Positions 61,178-64,000 of a stretch of DNA of 64,000 bases are shown in pieces. Where the stretch lies: the NCBI RefSeq assembly GCF_000418325.1, contig NC_021658.1:14426501-14490500 (forward strand). The letters are read 5' to 3'. Origin of the DNA: Sorangium cellulosum So0157-2 (GTDB lineage Bacteria > Myxococcota_A > Polyangia > Polyangiales > Polyangiaceae). Within the stretch, counting starts at the first letter, position 1, and each line of letters opens with the position of its first letter. The position numbers and the translations under genes were made by a program. The notes under the pieces were generated by a model that searched no databases, was not told the DNA's origin, and saw only the letters and a program-made list of their open reading frames with translations.

Positions 61178-62128
61178 TCACTTGGCGGCGTACGGGGGCG
61201 GCTCGGGCCGGCGGAGGGCCACGAGGGCGAACAGGCCGGGCAGGATGTCGTCCTCGACCTTGGAGGCCTTGCCTTCGAGGCTGATCTTCAGCTCGTCGAA
61301 CGGCGTGAAGGTGAGCCCGGCGCTCGCGGAGACGCTCGGCTGGGGCGCGAACAGGAACGCAGAGAGCGCGCCCTCGCGCTCGTGGAGAGCCTGGACTCGG
61401 AAGAGCGGATGGATTGGCAACGTCGGAAGGACATTGGCGATGACCTCGCCGCCAACCCACGGCTTGAGCTCGATCGCTCCGGCCTCGTCCGCCGCGCCGA
61501 CCAGCCCGACGCTGCCGTCGATCGACACCGACAGCGCCTCGGCCGGGTAGAGCTCCAGGGCCACGACCGCCGAGTAGAAATCGATCGTCGGATAGAACGC
61601 CACGCCCGACCAGGTCGACCAGAGCGCCTGCATCGTCGTCAGGCCGGCGCCGAACGTCGGCGCGTCGACGTCGAGATCGAAGCCGCCGAAGACGTTGATC
61701 TCGTATCCCTCGCCGAGGACGAGCCCGGGCTCGACGCCGAGCATCCGGCCGGGGACCGTGCTGATCATCGTCGAGAAGGTCGGGAAGTAGTTGGTCCAGC
61801 TGTCCCAGTCCTCGATGCCAATCGCGTGCGAGACGATGCCCAGCCGGAGGTGGTAGTCCTCGCGGCCGATCTGGAGCATCGCCCACTCGGGCGGGCCGAT
61901 CTTGAGCTCCGGCGCGGGCAGCGACCACTCGGGGTAAACGAACGCCGGCAGGCCGAACGCCGGCAGGCCGAGCGGCGCCGAGGCGGCCTGCACGTCGAGA
62001 TCGAGCCGGAAATACAGCGACTCGCTCGCGAGCCGCAGCCCGACCTCGGCCTGGGCGACGGCGTCGAGGCGGAGGGCCCCCGGGGGATCGCGGTGCACGC
62101 CGGCGACGATGCTGGTCCCCCCGCCCAC
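61178..62128 (-). CDS. Probable outer-membrane or exported beta-barrel protein
   Basis: 316 residues from the GTG at 62128. Alternating amphipathic strands throughout (GLRLASESLYFRLDLDVQAA, GYEINVFGGFDLDVDAPTFG, YSAVVALELYPAEALSVSID), ending GLFALVALRRPEPPPYAAK. No signal peptide is present. The frame stays open up to the hisG stop, reading QLLPHFAALPADIDAW just before the GTG. A CTG at 62173 sits 5 bp after an AGGAGG and is an attractive alternative start. Not assigned to a family. Downstream of hisG on the same strand. Confidence 0.55.
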   Translation of the reverse strand: MGGGTSIVAGVHRDPPGALRLDAVAQAEVGLRLASESLYFRLDLDVQAASAPLGLPAFGLPAFVYPEWSLPAPELKIGPPEWAMLQIGREDYHLRLGIVSHAIGIEDWDSWTNYFPTFSTMISTVPGRMLGVEPGLVLGEGYEINVFGGFDLDVDAPTFGAGLTTMQALWSTWSGVAFYPTIDFYSAVVALELYPAEALSVSIDGSVGLVGAADEAGAIELKPWVGGEVIANVLPTLPIHPLFRVQALHEREGALSAFLFAPQPSVSASAGLTFTPFDELKISLEGKASKVEDDILPGLFALVALRRPEPPPYAAK

Positions 62129-62257
62129 CCACGCGTCGATGTCGGCCGGGAGCGCGGCGAAGTGCGGTAGCAGCTGGGCCTCCTCTCTCTCGTGTCTCGG
62201 GTGGGCGGCGGGCTCATCCTCGCCCGCGAGCGGCGGCGGCGGGCGCGCCCGCGGCGG

Positions 62258-62889
62258 TCACCGCCCCGCGCCGGCCGTCGCCGCCCGCAGGCGCTCGACC
62301 AGCGGGCGCACGGCGTCGCTCCGCAGCTTGTACGACGCGCGGTTCGCGATGAGAAGGGTGCTCACCTCGGTGACCGTCTCGAGCACCTCGAGGCGATTTT
62401 CGCGCAGCGTGGCGCCCGTCTCGACGATATCGACGATCAGGTGGGAGAGGCCGACGAGCGGCGCGAGCTCCACGGAGCCGTGGACGGGGATGATCTCGGC
62501 CACCACGCCCTTGCTCGCGAAGTGATCCCCGGCGATCCGCGGGTACTTCGTGGCGACGCGCGGCAGGTCGGGGATCGGCGTCCCCTCCGGCCCGGCCACG
62601 ACGAGGCGGCAGCGGCCGATCCCGAGATCGAGCGGCGTGTAGAGATCGTGGCGGCGCTCGAGGAGCGTGTCGCGGCCGGAGACCCCGAGGTCGGCGGCGC
62701 CGTACTCGACGTAGGTCGGCACGTCGTCGGGCTTCAGGAACACGTACCGGAAGGCGCCGTCCGCCGTGGGCCGGACCAGGCGGCGATCGCTCTCCTGGAG
62801 CGGCGTGCTGTCGAGGCCGGCGCGCTGCACGAGCGGGATCAGATCCTTCAGGATCCGCCCCTTGGGCACGGCGATGGTGAGCGGCTTGG

Positions 62890-62893
<4 letters not shown>
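62258..62893 (-). CDS. hisG: ATP phosphoribosyltransferase, short form
   Basis: First step of histidine synthesis (ATP + PRPP to phosphoribosyl-ATP). 211 residues, the short HisG that needs a HisZ partner; hisZ is not in this window. Motifs: TIAVPKGRILKDLIPLVQRA, DVPTYVEYGAADLGVSGRDT, DLGIGRCRLVVAGP and LIVDIVETGATLRENRLEVL (PRPP-binding). The ATG overlaps the murA stop (ATGA), so the two genes are translationally coupled. Confidence 0.94.

Positions 62894-64000
<1,107 letters not shown>

Overview
The window is a very GC-rich bacterial chromosome segment with strong third-position GC bias. It has long antisense shadow frames, many lipoproteins with low-complexity Gly/Ser/Thr, Ala/Pro or Gln/Pro linkers, a 1.7-kb-codon hybrid kinase, FGE-sulfatase-type lipoproteins and an Rhs/SpvB giant protein. 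Together these suggest a large-genome myxobacterium of the Polyangiales (Sorangium/Polyangium-like). That placement is inferred from gene content and style; no marker gene here proves it. I saw no rRNA, tRNA or CRISPR array.

Layout. 1-3 kb: 3' end of rsmI, a hairpin-forming short-iteration repeat, then uppP-like and manC (envelope/sugar-nucleotide supply). 3.1-4.3 kb: a lower-GC two-gene cassette of an acidic protein and a HEPN-like protein. 4.5-7.3 kb: nuoABCD, ending there without nuoE-N. 7.3-14.5 kb: accessory genes (Cys-rich lipoproteins, YjbR-like protein, O-methyltransferase, TIR-transmembrane protein, AraC regulator, FGE-like lipoprotein, TlpA-type thioredoxin). 14.7-21.9 kb: a HEAT-repeat membrane protein, then three tightly coupled genes (small helical protein, M28-PDZ peptidase, FGE-like lipoprotein) and a Gln/Pro-repeat lipoprotein. 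22.0-22.5 kb: a 42-44 bp tandem array of palindromes. 22.8-29.5 kb: a SpvB/FG-GAP/Rhs lipoprotein, frameshifted at a G7 run, with a lower-GC C-terminal toxin-like tip, an overlapping immunity candidate and a decayed second copy of the tip/immunity junction.

29.5-36.5 kb: a ketopantoate-reductase-like gene and an OYE-type reductase divergent from a TetR regulator, an endonuclease/exonuclease/phosphatase-family protein, a lipoprotein, a hypothetical protein and a CBS-pair protein, followed by relics of an Rhs gene and of the reductase. 36.8-44.9 kb: fatty acid desaturase, fumC, then an OprO/P-like porin with a PHP-type metallohydrolase lipoprotein. 44.9-50.0 kb: a Ser/Thr kinase-ATPase-TPR-GAF-STAS protein. 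50.2-53.9 kb: a relic of the HTTM gene, a second copy of the hairpin repeat, divergent NAT and LysR genes, and two small exported proteins. 54.8-57.2 kb: a His/Asp-rich lipoprotein overlapping an HTTM (gamma-carboxylase-like) membrane protein. 57.6-64 kb: Gfo/Idh/MocA oxidoreductase, sucCD, an outer-membrane-type protein, and hisG coupled to murA (cut by the window edge).

How the genes work together: the core metabolic parts (nuoABCD, fumC, sucCD) serve respiration and the TCA cycle; manC, uppP and murA serve envelope synthesis; hisG serves histidine synthesis. The accessory parts look like conflict or signalling systems (HEPN cassette, TIR protein, Rhs toxin with immunity candidate, kinase-STAS) and surface chemistry. 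A recurring theme is local duplication with decay: three gene fragments in intergenic DNA (near 29.4, 36.2-36.5 and 50.3 kb) match genes located elsewhere in the same window.
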